A stretch of DNA of 64,000 nt from Tigriopus japonicus (taxonomy: Eukaryota > Arthropoda > Copepoda > Harpacticoida > Harpacticidae): NCBI GenBank assembly GCA_010645155.1, contig CM021317.1, forward strand, positions 13,014,451 through 13,078,450. Direction: 5' to 3'. Shown here piece by piece: positions 35,378-50,843 of this stretch. The notes beneath the pieces are model-generated. The model did not search any database and was not told where the DNA came from. It saw only the letters and a list, made by a program, of their open reading frames with translations. Numbering within the stretch: the first letter of the stretch is position 1; the number at the start of each line of letters is the position of its first letter. The position numbers and the translations under genes are program-made.

Positions 35378-38300
35378 CGACTCTCGAGTGAATCACGGTC
35401 TTTCTTTTCAAATGAGAAATGTGAAGCGCCAAAGGGCCCAAATCCGGATGCATTGCCATCAAATGATATTATTCTCGGACGAACGTGGTACGTAACTACT
35501 GCACATATTGTTAGACAAGCATCTAAGGTAAGGGCTGGAAATCTCAAGTTGTGCCACAGGCAGCACCTTTCCAGTTCAAATGCTTGGAGGCAATTTCATG
35601 GGACACTAACGACAATCAAGCAAGTATGTAGTGGGGCCCAAATCTCTGAAGTTAAGTCAAGGCCTGCAAGAGGTAAAGAAATGAACTTGTCTTTCAACAA
35701 ATATTTTCGCGGGAAACCTACTTAAATAAGACTGAGCCGGTAATTTTCACGTTCTCGTTCCCAATTACCCTTGCAGTCCAATTGCCTCCAGTGAAATGTA
35801 CTTTGGATGACAATGCCATTTGAGAATCACATCAGTTCAACAAACAGACACGATCAAGCCACCGCCAAGCAACGACTTTGCAAACTTGAAGTTGTTTCAA
35901 CTGTCAACTCAAAGTCATGATGAAGTGAAAACCATAACAAAGCGGAACACCTCTTTAAACCCGGGATGGATACCCTCCCATACACAAGAACATATCGCAA
36001 CGAGTCATGTTGGAGGATAAAATAGAGTCAATAATCAGTTCGCGAACAATGCGGCCAATGGCTTGTTCAAGTTAGAAGGTACATGTAATTCTAGAAAATC
36101 AATTCGATCTGACTTTGTAAATGGCAGTCGGATGCATTTTAAAGCAGCGTCTGCCTTGTTAGTGCATTTGACATCACCATTAATAAATCAAGCCTTGATC
36201 TTTTTAGCCGACCAAGACAAGACATCAAGGCGGAAACCAGATTCTGTGTGCAATTAGAGTTTGCAGTTCGCCAACAGAACATGAACACACGATCAACTCA
36301 TAAAAAGATGCACAGCAATTTGGTGCTTTTAAGTCAAGCAAGATCCGTCTCAAATGGCTTGATATCTAGTCCAAAGTATATAAATACCGCGTTTAAGCGA
36401 TTAGACCAAGCAGCCTCTCATTGTAAAGTCAAGAAAGCTTTGGAAAGGAGAACTTGCGGTTCGAATGTATAGTACACATACGAAACCCGATGGATAGACG
36501 GATGGATGGTCGCCTTTTTCAAAAGTTGAAGGAAAATTCTGTCCGTCTACCATGACCAATGTGCGACAATAATCCATGACCAATGTAGAATTACAAGATA
36601 TGTCATAACAAAGGTGATGGAGGAGAGTTGGCTAGAATAACTTCAATGGTTGGTTTGGCTGGTTTTTACCGATCTTGCTGCCGCGACTACTTCTCGATTT
36701 CACTTGTACTTCGTCGGTGCTTGACCACTGGAACAAACAAACCTCGGCTAATTATGAATTAATGCACTCAAGCAAATGAGATTGCAAGTAATTATCTGAG
36801 TTTGAAAAACGACTTCCCATGCACAGAAGTGCAGTGCAATCGGCAATTTCGTTTGGCTTCGCCAAGATGGCCACCTTCAAACTTCAATGAGACGTATTGC
36901 TTCCTCTGCCAAAACCAAGATTTTTTTTCCTCTGCCATGCCATTATCTTTTGTGCTCTCTAAATCATTGAAGGAGCTCGTTCGATATATTACCCACCACC
37001 ATATTATAGTAAGTGAGCTAACTTCAGAATGAGGTGCTAGCCCTCGGCTGCCAAAGGTCCTCTTTCCCCCAAGTCGATTCAAAGGACAATCTCTTTGTCT
37101 CTGGGGATCAGAGGGAGGAAAAGTGATCTCACCTCCTCACCAAAGGGACTTGGCCCACATCTTTTCACACCACCTCTGATCCAGTTCCCCTTGAGCCTTG
37201 TGCAGGCGGCAAATGCCCTTGCTCGTTGGTTTCATGTGAATTTCTGGCTTGAGAAGTGGGACTCTCGGGTCCCTTGAAGGTGTCAAGTATGATCACTTCA
37301 TCTTGAGCTCCCCATAAATGGTAAGAGCTCTCTACGTAGCTAGTGCGTGTCTCTCGGAAGGGAAGTGGAAACTGTGGGCTCAACGAAATTCCCCCCTTGA
37401 AAGTTTGAAATTGAAAACTGAGCCACAAACTCGGGAATCTATTGATCACCTACTTGAAACTTTCAAAATTTTCCCACTTTTTAAAGGTGTTATCCGTGTC
37501 ATTTTATGAACCGCGCAGACAAATTCGAAAACTCTCAGGACGTCATGAAAAGATAATCGGATTCAGTTTTCATTTTCTACTACTTTTCCGACCAATGTCA
37601 GTTCTTGTTTCAATTTTTCCCCCAGTATTTTATGGACAACGTACAACGAAAATGTTCTTACGCAGTAAAGGAAATCAATTTTATTTTGCGGTTTGTCCAA
37701 CAAACAAACCATCAATTGTATTACGCTATCACTAGAGTTGACAACTGAAGATGGATGACCTTTGAGTATGTTTTTCAATTTTTGCGTCTTCAATATCTAT
37801 CAAGTACAAACCCCAATACATTATTAATACATTTTTACTGAAGCAAGGAGATCCAAATTGTCTTTTCCCCTTAAATATCAATAAAAATCCTTCCGTTCCT
37901 TTTCTGTTTGAATTGTACGTCACAATGATACTTTTATGTCCTTGGTTCACAATCAACTCGATTCAAAACTCAACATCTGTGTTTTAAGTGTTCCAAACTG
38001 AATATGGCACAAACTGAGAGCAGATCTGAGAAAGAGCTGGCTTACTAGTATGTGTTGGTGCCGCATGTGCAAACACTCGATTATGCAATTGGCCAATCCA
38101 TTGGAACAGTCAAGAGTGATTTTTCTTTTTCGTCTTGGAGAGCAGACCAATGGAGGGAGCAAGATCCCTTGGCTTCAAGGGGAAGAAGAAGAAACAAGCA
38201 GAAGAAGCTCCATTGAGTTGACTAGGGAGTAGAAGTTCCACCATTTTGAGGCTGGACGAGCGGTTGCAGGGCTTTTGAGAGTATGGATGGACAACATGAT

Positions 38301-41021
38301 GGAGCTGCTTTTCTCGCCGTGTTTGTTCTCCTCGTGTGCATGTTATCGTATGACCCACTTGAGAGGGATTTCTCTTCAAGCAGCCAGAAAACAGTGTGAG
38401 ATATTCCCCCTCCTATTGGTCCCAAATATGCCCGTAGTGGGACCCATAACGATCGGGAACAACTTCCAAGAAGGGACCAGTCGCGAAAGAAAACTTTTTT
38501 ATGGGGAACAAATCCGGATTTATTGGCGAGAATGATTTAATACAATTTATGGGCGACAGCGCTCGCTAGATCTATGGGTGGAATTGAATTGATTTTGGGA
38601 CTCTTGAAACTTGGACGTACTCTCTTCATTCCTGTCCAGAGCTGTTAAAGAGACAGCGTCGTATCATTGTTTACTCGCTTATGATAATCTTATTATTATA
38701 TCTAAGTGATCAATTCAGTACAGTGTGCATGGCCCTCCATGCATAACAAATGCGGGCCATGAATATTTGGTGAAACAACGCAAAAGGCGAGCCTCATTGC
38801 GATGGAGCCAGCCATGTCATCTCTTATGAAGCCATATTCAGAAGATGTTTACTGCTTTGAACTAAATGTATGGCCTTACTAAGTACAACTTTGTGATGAA
38901 CGTATGTACGTTTCGAAAGGCTCTCTTTGTGTTTTTCAACCCTCTTGAGACCGAGAGCTCATTTACATATGGAGGAAAGATAAGGAGATTAAGTTTATGG
39001 ATTTACGACCAACTAGTCTTCCCCCACATCCATTATAGTATATCGCAGTCAACTTAAGTGTATGATCATGGCGTAATATGTGCGCACTTGGCAAACTGAT
39101 GCAGCTCAGCAAATCCGATGTGATGCCTAGTTATCCTGGATGCATGCGGGACGGTGCACTTACATACATGGCAAGTAAGGAAGGTACAAGTAACAATGCT
39201 TTGCCCTCTTTTTTGTGGAACATAAATTATGGAACACTTGGGAACAAGTGCATCACGTTTATGACTCAGCTGCCTTCAGTCTCAAGTAACTTCCTGAGCA
39301 GAATGGAATACGAACGACCGGCATAAGAAGACAGAATATCTGATCGGCAAGAGCTAAAAATGAGAACTCTCTGCAATTGTTGATGTTCGATGAACCGCGA
39401 ACCTTTTACTTGGCTGACCTTGACAAGAGAATAATCCACTCGTCGATCCTTATCAAATGCCATTGCCTTTTTTATGGTGGTGAAGACCAGAGAGCTTCAC
39501 TGCAAATACACCTTCACTTTTAGTCGTTTGATCTAGCACTGATATAGTGTTGGCAACAGACCTTACCAGCCACGGAGTCAAATAGCCTTATGATTCAAAT
39601 CGCTCAACCAGGCGGCTCAGCCATTGAAGACGACTGACTCAATGAGCATTATCCATTCGTCACCTCTTTATTTTGAGTATTTGGCTGAAAGTGTTTCTAT
39701 GTTGATGTCAGGTGGTCTGAGCCTTAAAGGGCCTGCTTCTTCCTCTTGTCAGCTAATACGTTAACTAGCTAGCAGAGTGAATAAAAAGGGAAAACACAAC
39801 AGGAACAGAGACAGAGCGGGAGAGAAAGAGGACTCACATAGCTTTGTTGTTTTTGTTCGTTCCTACTGAAAGTCAGTCTGCCGTCGCCTTGACATTAGAC
39901 TCGTATTTTGAGCTAGTCCGACTCTTGTAATCATTGTTGGCATATCGAGTATGGTGAAAATGGGAAAAGACTTGATCTACCAATACTTGATTAGAAGCAC
40001 GCAAGTCAGGGGGTTCCGACAAAGACTACCGAATCTGGATTCGTTCGTGTGGAGGACCATGAAAGTCCCTGGCATGATTTATGAGCTCAATATGGGCATG
40101 CCATTATGGTTATTATGACCCCTGCCTGATCAAAGATACGAAATGAGAATGTCTTCGTTTCTCACCTTTTCAGGAGGAACACCGGGAAGGGCTCATTAAA
40201 GTCACCCCTTCGGTAAATTAACGACCAAGCGAAAAACCACTTCGACGCCTCTAAGTTTTAAAGCGGAACCGTCATCTAAAAACTTTTGTCGAATTGGGAC
40301 GAAAAAGAGGAGAAGGTGGAAAGTTTACTCCGTCCCCCTTGATTCGTATGTGTTCAATACCTTTTCTAATTACTTTCGTTTCGTCGCATAGTATCCGTTT
40401 CATGATTTAGAAAAAAGGAGCACATACTTAAACCATCAAGATCTGGGAGCGGTTTGTAGAAACAAGGCTTAAATGTACTGTTTAACGTTGACAGAGAAGA
40501 TCACATGCAATGAATGCTGGTGTTCAACACTTCAATGTCTGATGACAACCAAAATTATTCCAACCAAAGCCAAAACCATCAATCCTACGACCATAGATTG
40601 GACTCTCTTCAGTTTCCAAAAATACTCCATTTATGCAACAGTTCATGTGGAAGAGATTTAAAAGTAGAGTTTTAAAAAAATCCATCCGAATGATGGCTGG
40701 CGAAAATTCAAACTTGCATTACTGAACCAACAGAATCAGTATCGTTTTGGTTGACACGCCCCTCGCGTTAAAAAGGGATCTAGAAGTTACTGGCGTCGAA
40801 TTCGTCTCGGTATTAGTGAATGGGAACTTGTTACAGAGAAACTAATGGCAGAAGGCGGCTTTATGGCTTCAAGGTTTATTAAGAATTGCCTTATATCACA
40901 TGAAAAAACTGTCTGTAACCCAGCATGAAGGAGATGGGAGCCAATTTAATCTGGGCATTGAGACCAATCCGTGAACTTGGCAACAAGTATCCAACAAGAG
41001 AGGAAGGCAGGAGAACCCGAA

Positions 41022-41060
41022 GGAGAAGTAGGAGAAGGAGGAGGGGGAGGAGGAGGCGGC
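41022..41060 (+). repeat. Purine-rich GGA/GAA tract
   Basis: Imperfect GGAGAA and GGAGGA units. The minus strand reads poly-Pro, which is not evidence of a gene. Confidence 0.8.
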
Positions 41061-44000
41061 CCTTGAAATTGACGCCATCGAAAAGCCATCATTCCCTTCA
41101 TTTCACACTTACTTACGGCATGGTCCGTTTCCAACCTCAATTGACACTCAAATCAATGCTTGAGCCTCTTCAACCAAATGAACTTCCAAGTTCAACCCGT
41201 GCAAATACAGTACACGTATTTGTAAACCCTCTGCTCACCTAACCAAAGCCTGAGAATTTTTTCACCTGAAAAAAGAGTTTCTAATTCGTTCGAATACCTG
41301 ACATTTTTAAAACCCATCATACGGTTTTGAACGTACTTTCTTTCCAGCTCCTCTCCTGATCACCTTTTGCCTAGGAGTCGTGGTTTGTACTTTCAACCTT
41401 CATTTGTCGTCCCATATGGAACCATTTCTCATTTTACGTCTTTAATTCTGGCATGGCTCTCATTTTCAGAGGGTGGCAGGCAAAGTATCGAGTAGATTTG
41501 TCATTGCCTTGTACCTACCCTTCGGTTTCTTTCTGTGTTTGCCTTCAATCCTGTCATCAAATCATCATCAAACTATCATCATCTTCCACTCAGTATGGGA
41601 TATCATAAACAAGGGAATATGTTTTTCTCGGCTGCTTATCGGTTTGACGCTTCAATCAAGCATTTCCCAAGACTCTTTTGTTGTTTTCATTCGGATGGTT
41701 TGTCCCTGGATAAGTCCATTATCCGTTTGGGCATTACTTAAACGTCTTTTTGCTCAACAAATGTTTCAAACTCCATAATTCATGCTGCATCGTATGACGT
41801 TTGATTCCTCGAAGAATCAAGAACATATACATAATTTCTTCCATTCATTAAGATTTAGCGACACGATTCAACTCGAAGAATACTACTCAAAAAATTATAA
41901 TTAATTCTTCACTTGATTGCTCATGGTTCATTACGATAAACAGAACAGGATCTTCAAAAAAGGGAAAACCATTCGACTCAAACATTAATTCAATTAGTAG
42001 TGTGTTTGAACAAATTCCCATATTGTCCCTGTTGTTGTTGTCCATTGATACACGTTGAGCCGTCCACACATTCCAACTTGGGAGATAGCATCCCAAATAT
42101 CATTTCCAAGGATAGAGAGACCGGTTGGGAATAGATTCGATGTTGGGTCGTTCAAATCTATTCCCACATAATGAAAATATGTTGGTTCAAAATTACGGCT
42201 TTTGCTTGTTTTTGCTTCGTTTTCAGGAGCTGAAGTTTCAAAAACCGTTTTCTGTGTGCCATTACTTTTCTCTTTCTCAAAAGCTATTATTTTTTTTTGA
42301 AGTAATGCCTTTCTAAATTAGTGCAATAAAGTGACATGTTTATTTCGTTGAACTAAATCATGAATCAGTACTAGAGCTCATGAATTGTCAAATGGGTCAT
42401 TGAAATTTGATTCCGAAAATTTTTTCTAAAGATTATTTATTTTGGACTGTAGTACTGTGATAAAATATGGCCTCAGAGAGGCTTTGTTATCGATTTTTTA
42501 ACCAAGCGAGTGTCCTAAGTCTTGAAATGGCGCAATAAAAATCAAACCTTAATCCAATAACTCAAAAGGATTTAAAAATCGTAAAATAGGAGACTATTAG
42601 GAAGCCCAATTTTAGTTTGATTAAATCCATTAAATTATTTGGCTTCCAAGTCGTTCTTTATAGACCCCTAATAAATGGCAGAAAAGAACAAATTTTAAAC
42701 CCTTGTGTTGCTTTCTTTAACTGAAAATTATCAATATTAGTGTCATCTATAACATTCTTTATGCTATAAGGTATGAGGAGCATCACTCAATAGCGAATAC
42801 AAGCTGGTGACTTTCTCCTAAAATACTTTTTAGTCAATATCTAGGTTCTGGAGGCCAAAGCAATAACCGTTTTCCGTTTTTTGACATATGTTGTGGGACA
42901 AAATCTATTGACTCTAGGGCCACTTAGACACGGTTGGTTCCTCTTTTTTGGTGGTACGTTGATTACAATTTTTTGATATGGAGAGATATCTCGTCTTTAA
43001 TCTTAGGTTAGCGAAACTCCCGTCCCTTAAAAACCGAGGGGGTGGAATAAACTAAAAGAACTGCGAAGCGTCTTTTTTGTCTCATTTACTAAGGAATCAT
43101 ATGTTGCTGGGACATGTTGGGACAAGCTTCCTCATTGTTTATATTCTTGCCTCGATTAATTTAGTCATCGGTAGCAATTCATAGAAAGTGCATTTTGTCT
43201 CGGGGATCTCGAAACCACTTGAATACCCAATCTGTGTTCTCTTTCGCTCTCTCCCTGAGCACGTTTATGACATATCAAACATGATGAAGGCTACCCTTGT
43301 CTTGTCCCCATTCTCTGGTATAATATGAGCCCTGAAGTTTTAACCCGTTGTCAACCTCTCAACCTCTGACAACATCACCCTGATGACATTTAATTTCGAG
43401 CTGAATATCTAACACACCACAGACTTCAAACCAGCTACAGAGGCATTTGAACCGAACCAAACGGATATAGAAAATACGCTCTAGTATTGGAAAGTACGAG
43501 AGTTTTCACTTACACCAATGAACTTTTCGATGAAAAAGAGCCACGTGTGTCACTAAATTTTCCATATCTATGACATTTCATAAACTGCTCTTGCATTCCC
43601 TCAAGGGTTGGCGTATCATTTCATCAACCGAATCCCCAAGCCATCCGTCCATCCAACCAACGACCTGAACGACGACCAAAAGATAATAGAGACTCTCTCG
43701 AGTTTGCCCAAAGAGGGACTAGAGACAAGGGAACTCACAGCCTCAGGCAGAGATCGACGGACAACGACTCAAGTGACACTCTTTTAACTTTTCAGATAAC
43801 AAGCCACAACCACCCGACCCCCGGGTGTCTTCATTTTATCGTCATATTTAAAGCATTTTTGTCTCAAGTTCAGCTCAATACAAAGTGGTTCACTAAAATG
43901 GCCAGACGAAACCCTGTTTTTTTAGTCAGATTTCAGGGACATTTTTTTCGAGATTTCTGAAAATAATATAAAACTTTTTGACAGAGGTCAGACACCTCTG

Positions 44001-45382
44001 TACATGCCGTAAGACCAAAGCTGATATTTTACGGTATCTCTCGTGGTGTTGTGAACGATTTCTTGGTCTCTGTGATTTGATTGTCTAATGATGTCTCACG
44101 GTCGTTTTGCTTGGTGTGTGTGTCTACCGAAAATGAAAAGAAAAAGAACCGAACGAAGAAACGAACGGTGGTGTGTTCTGGCTCCGAAAGTCGAAACTTC
44201 GAAGAATGGTTTTCATCACTAATGATGATTTGAGCATCACTTTGGACGGAAACTGATCAACCATTGAATTTTGGTGAAACACTCTCCAAAATGATCGACG
44301 AATGGACTACAAGAATTGGCAGTCCATGAAAGTGAGAATTGCTGTTAAGCCAAGTTTTTGAAAGTGGATAGATGGATAGATCATGAGCAAGCCTGGGTAA
44401 CTATGTAGCAGTGATGGTGGTAATAGTAGTAGTGGGGGTAGAATATCTTCCCTTGGAAAAGCAATGAGAAGTTTGGGCGAGCAGAAAAAAGTGCTGATGG
44501 TTGTGGCAGAAGGGGCAATTTTCTCTCTGGATTCACTTCTTTCTTATTGCTCTCAGCCCGGATCAATATATAACCATTATTTCAATGGCTTTCAGTAACC
44601 ATTAGTCTGGCTTCATCAGTCCGCAGAAAGTTCATTAAGAGCGATTCCAGCCAATTTCCAAGATCAATTCAATCCAGCATATGTTACTAGATGGGCTCAA
44701 GTTAGAGTTAGAAATCGGATCGATTGGAAAGAAATTTCTGGGCATATCGACAACGAACACTAAGTTCACGACGACCATAGATGGGCCAAAGAAAGAGAAT
44801 TGAAGAGAATTTCCCTCCATTACCGTCAATCGATTGCCAATCGAACCAGTTTGACAAAAAAACTAAGATATGTTTCGCCAAGTCGAAGCTGCGAGAGAAA
44901 TCGCATTACCAAATTTAAGAAAAATCAATTGAGGCAACCAAAGTCAAACATGAGTACCTAAATTCTATTTGGACAAGTTCAAGCTTTCCAATCCTAAGAA
45001 GAAAACTAGATTTTAGGAGTAAGCGAGAAGAAGCTTAATCCTGAGGTGGTAATTGAACCTAGATATGACGAAGATTCCGACTTAAAAACCGTCTCGCTTT
45101 ATCACCTTTCATCAAAAAATCAATTTACAAATTTTGACAGCAATTCTCACAAGTCATTTATGGAGCCTTTATATGATCTTCAATTATTCTACTATCTTCA
45201 AAGTTACATCGGAACATCGCAGTTGTGTAATACTTGCCCCAATCTCTTTGGCAAAGTGATGCCAAATATGATATTTTGGGTCAAAAAGAGTAACACCCTC
45301 ATTGGCCTGGCAATATGTCTTCGTTTTTTTCGCCAAGTATGTCCTCAAAACAGTTGAGTGGGTGGATGCAAAATGACGATAC

Positions 45383-45418
45383 TTCGTTAGTGGGTACATT
45401 TTCGTTAGTGGGTACATT
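45383..45418 (+). repeat. 18-bp perfect tandem duplication
   Basis: TTCGTTAGTGGGTACATT occurs twice head to tail. Confidence 0.95.
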
Positions 45419-48400
45419 TTACAATTTTAGACATACTTAGGGTCTAGCGTTTTTGTGACATGATTTGCTCTTCCCTTGACCTTTTTTGTGATATTTAACA
45501 CTTTATTTTTGGGTGTCTACAAATTGTACCATCAATAACTTATCATGGACTTCAAATTCATGCGCAAGTTGTTCTAAAAACTCAGGAAGATGAAAGGAAT
45601 ATTTTATTTATGAAAGTACCTATAATAAGACCCCTCTTCAATGTTACTGTGTTAGGTCACAAAAAACCATATGCATAACTCCTCCGATAGACAGATTGGT
45701 CCAAATTATGGAATGAGTACCTTGCTCGACAATGATGAATTTGGGGACGTTAGCTCATTGGTTCTATAGAATACGACAGCAAAGGGCGAAGTCACTGAAA
45801 TAAATCCACTCCCCCTATTCACGATTATTTATTCTAGTTCAGTAAGAGTGAAGTTATTTAAGATATTTTTTTTCATTGCTTGGCTTGAAGAAGTTCACTC
45901 TTACAAACAAATAAAAACTTGTTTAGTTCGGAAACAAGTAAATTTTGTCAAGATTTTCCCGGTGGTCCTTGTTTGACATGTGATATATATCAAGCGTTAT
46001 TCCACTCTATAACCATGATCATTAAAAATGCCTTGTGTAAAATGATTATGCGCACTTTAGTCAATGATGGACCAGTCAAGAGATCCCACCTAAGCACACT
46101 GGAAACCTCCATAAACTCTGATCAATGGCCCACTTTGGAAGAAGGCCCACGTTGTCAACCACCATCCATAGTCGAGAAAAACGAGCCCTTCAGAAATAAA
46201 AAAGACTCTCCTTTTTTATTCCGCCTTCTTTGAGCATGTATGTTTCTAAATGTAAAGTGGCCATTTGAATCCTCAACACTTAAGGGATTGTAATTATAAC
46301 ATCTGTTTGTAATGTGCGTCGCTCAAAAATAATCAATGACGTGGCAAGTGCTAGGAGCTGTTTGGGGTTATCAACTAACGAAATATTTCAAAGCTTTAAT
46401 TGCACTACTGTGTATAATCATAGCGACAATAAATCAAACTGCACATGCTGGTAAGCTTTCCACCAACGGTATTGTACTCTGCATGGACTGGATATGTACG
46501 TTAAGTACTTGCATACTTGAATCCAATATGTCCTCTTCATATGTTTGCCATTTCTCTCACAGCCAGAAGGCTTGGCAAAAGCAACTCAGACTCTCAACGG
46601 TGGTTTGTTGGGCGAAATCCCGTTGGAATGCCGTCACGCGAGGACTTGACAGTCTCGATGAACGAGCCGTCCGCGAGCGGAGGGGAAAGGAAGGAGCTGG
46701 CAGTCCGTTGGAGAACGAGAGCGGGAACTGGATTCTCTCGTCCGAGAACTCGTGGCGGAACTTGACGGAAAATGACAAAAGAGGCGTTGACGCACCAGCG
46801 TCACGACCGGATTTGAATTGGCCAAAGCGCTTTCTGGTGCATCCTGTACTGATAGTGGTAGTGATGGTGGTGGTGGTCGAGGAGATGGTGGGTGAAGAGC
46901 TGGTCTGGTCGAGGAGAGAATGTTGTGCATGAGCAACACGAGGAGCTGAAGAAGACGGGGACGATGGAGGCCGAGAGTGCACGCTTGTGTTGAGGCCCCC
47001 AAGAGTCCAAAACGTCAATGCGCCATCTCATCAAAACAGAACGTGAGTGAGTTTGAGGCTTCAGTCGACCCGCAGTGATACACGAAGAAAGAGAGAGGAG
47101 GAGTGGAAGGAGGAGAAACAACAACATCAGCAGCCGTGGCCACAACCACCACAACATCATCAACAACAACAACAGCAAAAGCAAAGGCTTCCAAGGATTC
47201 TATTTCCCTTCTTCACTCTACGGAGCTCGGAGCTCCTGAGAGAACCAAATGGAACACCTCTTCTTACGGGCTTACCAAGACTCACTTACGCTCATCCTTC
47301 TTGAGGAAAGATTGGATCGACGACTGGGTCCACGAGAGTGGAAGAAGGGAAATGCGAATTCAGTCTCTCCTCCTTGACCTCAGAGGTCGGCTCTATTCAA
47401 AATGGAGGCCACTTTCCTGCTCAACATCACCCGAATGGGGAAGTGGCTTTCATCCTCCACTGTCTCTCTGATCAAACCAAAGAATCAGCTCAACGAAAAT
47501 GTCTACCTCAAACGACCCTCTAATCCTCGTGGGCTGCGTAGAAACTGACAACCACTGGCACAACCTGACGGACTGTCTGTCTCCTCACGTGGGTTGTTGC
47601 TGTTGTTGGTTGTCTTGTTCTTCTTCGACTTCTCGGTCTTCTTCCGCTGTCGGTGTTGCACGTTTCGGCTGAAGTTGTCACAATTGTGAATTGATGCACA
47701 ACTTTCGATCCACGACATCGACTGCACCCACCTTGTCAATTGTTTTGTCATTGTCGTGCTCGACTTTCGAGAAGTGCATCTTGGCCAATGAGAGACAGTG
47801 AGACCACTGTGCCGCCCAGAGACCCACAAGTCCAAATCAAGCCAGGTAAGGATCCCATTTTTACGTCCCCGACGAGTGGACACACTAACGAGTCTGTCCC
47901 ACCTCTCATTCATACTAGAAACGCGATAAACAAGCTTGGAATAAAAAACCATTGGCTCTGATCCACTTGCGTGATCACGAGATCTCAAAAATCGGTCCAA
48001 AAAAACTCACATGCTCACTCAGTCGCTCACTTGACGGTCTGAAGCGATCGCTCCGCCGAAAGTGAATTGGAACGAGGGGAGCAAGCATTTGAACAACGAC
48101 AAAGAGACACTCACACACATTTGGTGGACTCTCTTGTTGTCAAATTACAAATTACACACAACCACTGTCAATGTGACACCCGGAGATTTTGAATTGAACT
48201 CACATTTACCTTGTACGGTATCTTGTAAGTCAGAATGTTCGCCTTGTTCGAACCTGTTGCATGATACTTGAATGCATTTCTCCCCGATGACGATGATTGG
48301 TGGGGGAAATTACCACTCGAAGCAGTCATTGTGCGGTTTGAATTTTAGACCCCATACAGGATGCCTGAGTAGGTCTAGTAGAAGGTGACAAACTTTAGTC

Positions 48401-49131
48401 TCCCACAAAATAGTTATTTTTTTCATGAGCTCCCGGCAAACGAACGAAGTATGTTTCGACGTGGAGACATTGCAGAGCCACAATGGGCTTTGTTTAGTCA
48501 TTGAAAATGAATTTCCGGTGCCAACATGGGCATCAATCTTCGGTAATGACGTGGGGGGAAAGTTTTCGGACTCCACACTCTAATCAAATATTAGTAACTT
48601 ATTAATCAAGCATGACCATGCCACCTGAGACCAAAGACTGGGCGGCTTTGAAATTAAATCCACACTTTTCGTGAACAAAATACTAAAAAACAGAAGTGGA
48701 AGCAGTAACAAAAGGAGCCATGCTTGCGTGTGGTGGCTACTGGTTTCAATGTAACCAAATTTGACCGCGGCTAAACCACCGAATTCATTTGAGGGGAAAT
48801 GGATGTTTTGTTGAAATTGGGGGGCTCTCTTCCTTCGGTCCCTCAATTTCTGGTCTGTTTGGTCTGGGACATTCATTTTTTACCTCCCTGGTCAATTCCA
48901 TTGAACTGGTTGACCACAAGGCAGAATCATCGTCGCTTTTTCCATCCCTCGCTCTCTACCCCAAAAAAGCTCTGGTAGTTTCCACTGGCATTGTTCGCCT
49001 GTCAGTGACAAATCGGGTGATTTTTCGTTTGCTCCCAAATTTCCAAGTTTCAAAGCATTTCGGATCTTGATGTGATGAGTTCAACCTGGTAATTTGAGGG
49101 ACATGACCAGCGACATAGATGGACAGAGCAA

Positions 49132-49150
49132 GGGAGAGAGAGAGAGAGAG
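49132..49150 (+). repeat. (GA)n dinucleotide repeat
   Basis: Uninterrupted GA run of about 9 units. Confidence 0.95.
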
Positions 49151-50843
49151 CCCTTTAGTTGAAATTGATTTTCTTGCTCCTCAAGTCCTTGCGTTCATTC
49201 TTTTAAGGGGCGAACAAATTTGTCTTGATCTGCTTACTGACAACACCCTCATTACGAACTAACTTACTTGCTCTGAAATTGCGCTTGTGGAATTCTGTCC
49301 TCACTCAATTTGGACGGAAGACGAAGCAACAACTTCTCAGCTTGCTTTTTCTTGCATTTGCCACAACAGTTCTGCTCTTAAATGGAGAGGTAAAAATAGC
49401 AAGTATCGTTATCTGATAGCGCAAGCGCATTTTGAATTGACTTTCTCTCCAACTCTCTCTGTGGGATAAATGTAAGAGCTACCGAGCAAACTTGATCGCA
49501 TTTGCAATCTGTGTTGGCCAAAACGCTCGGCTTGTCGCCTTGACTTGGCACAAATTTGGGGCCAAATACCCTGGAACTTGAATCAAAACTTGGCCTCCAA
49601 CTGCAGATGACCGACTCGCAAGCTGACTGACTGACTGACGGACTGACTGCTTGATTGTTGCAAAATAAAATACGTGTGTGCCCGCTAGGCGGATTCAATT
49701 TGTCTGATATCTGACATTATCAGCGGATAAGATCGCTTCAGCTTTTCAGCATTCGCTAGTCCTTAATCATTATTCATGTATGAAGCCAGAGTAGAAGAAG
49801 GTCTTGTGGCGAAATTGACTCACCAACTTTGTTTTCCCTCACTTTTTGGTTCTAATGTAACTTGCGTTCAAAAAAAGCCACGCATTCATCAAAGCAGTTT
49901 CCCGCCACACTCATGCGCTTCACTGTCTAGAATCAGTAAGAATTTCCAAGTGTGGTTTACTCGTTGTGGGTGCCTTGAAGTGCATTATTTACTACAATTT
50001 GAGATAAAAGCACTTTGAGGGAAATTGCCATGTTGGACCATTTTCTGGTTGTCATTAGTATCAGAACACCAACCCAGAATCTCAAAAGTAATCTGAACGA
50101 AAAACCATTAGCAAGGGGGGAGGGGAGTACGTATTTCCTCTCAATCTGAGAGAGTGTGTCCATCACAGCAATCTAGCTGAAACGAGCGTTTATTGTTCCA
50201 ATGATATCCAAGTACGTACCTACTTGTACAACTCACACTACTAATACTAAAAAGAGCTCTACGCGACCATCACGTACTATTCTAATTCAGGCTCCGTGTG
50301 CCTTCGTTCATCAATTGAAAATCGGCTAGAATGATCGTGTTCGTATGAAGTAATTTGTTGCTATCAGACATTAATAATGTTCCAGCTTTCGTTGCAACCC
50401 CAATGGTTGGTTAGTGGTGGTGAGCTCCACCCAAGAAAATTCAAGATGCTTTACGGTATTATGTGAGAAATACCGAGATGTTAATGATGATGATCATACG
50501 AACATCACTACATGCACTCATACACAACCAGAGTACACATTAGTTCAGCTCCCCCGTTTTGATGTACTTGTATTGATGAATACAATGGCGACTCCACCCA
50601 AGCAAGCAGGGCTGGGTCCGATCCGATGATTATTTAACACGAATATTTTCTCATCAAAAGTGGAAGGAAATCCACAGATCTGATCGCCATGATTGTTTTA
50701 AACGCGCTATGTGTGAATGGGAGTCGGACGAGAGTTGATGTTGCTACAAAACATAAGCAGGCGTGAAGGAGGATTCATCCATCGAAAACACCAACAAACC
50801 TATTGGGGAATTGACATGATCTTTTCTCTCTTTCTCTTCTTCA

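Noticed and set aside
46336..46932. 198-codon plus-strand frame starting with a hydrophobic stretch
   Set aside because: The start resembles a signal peptide, but the rest is open in other frames too and shows no domain. Treated as compositional.
47503..48000. 165-codon minus-strand frame
   Set aside because: Low-complexity Lys/Asn tail from triplet repeats and no homology recognised.
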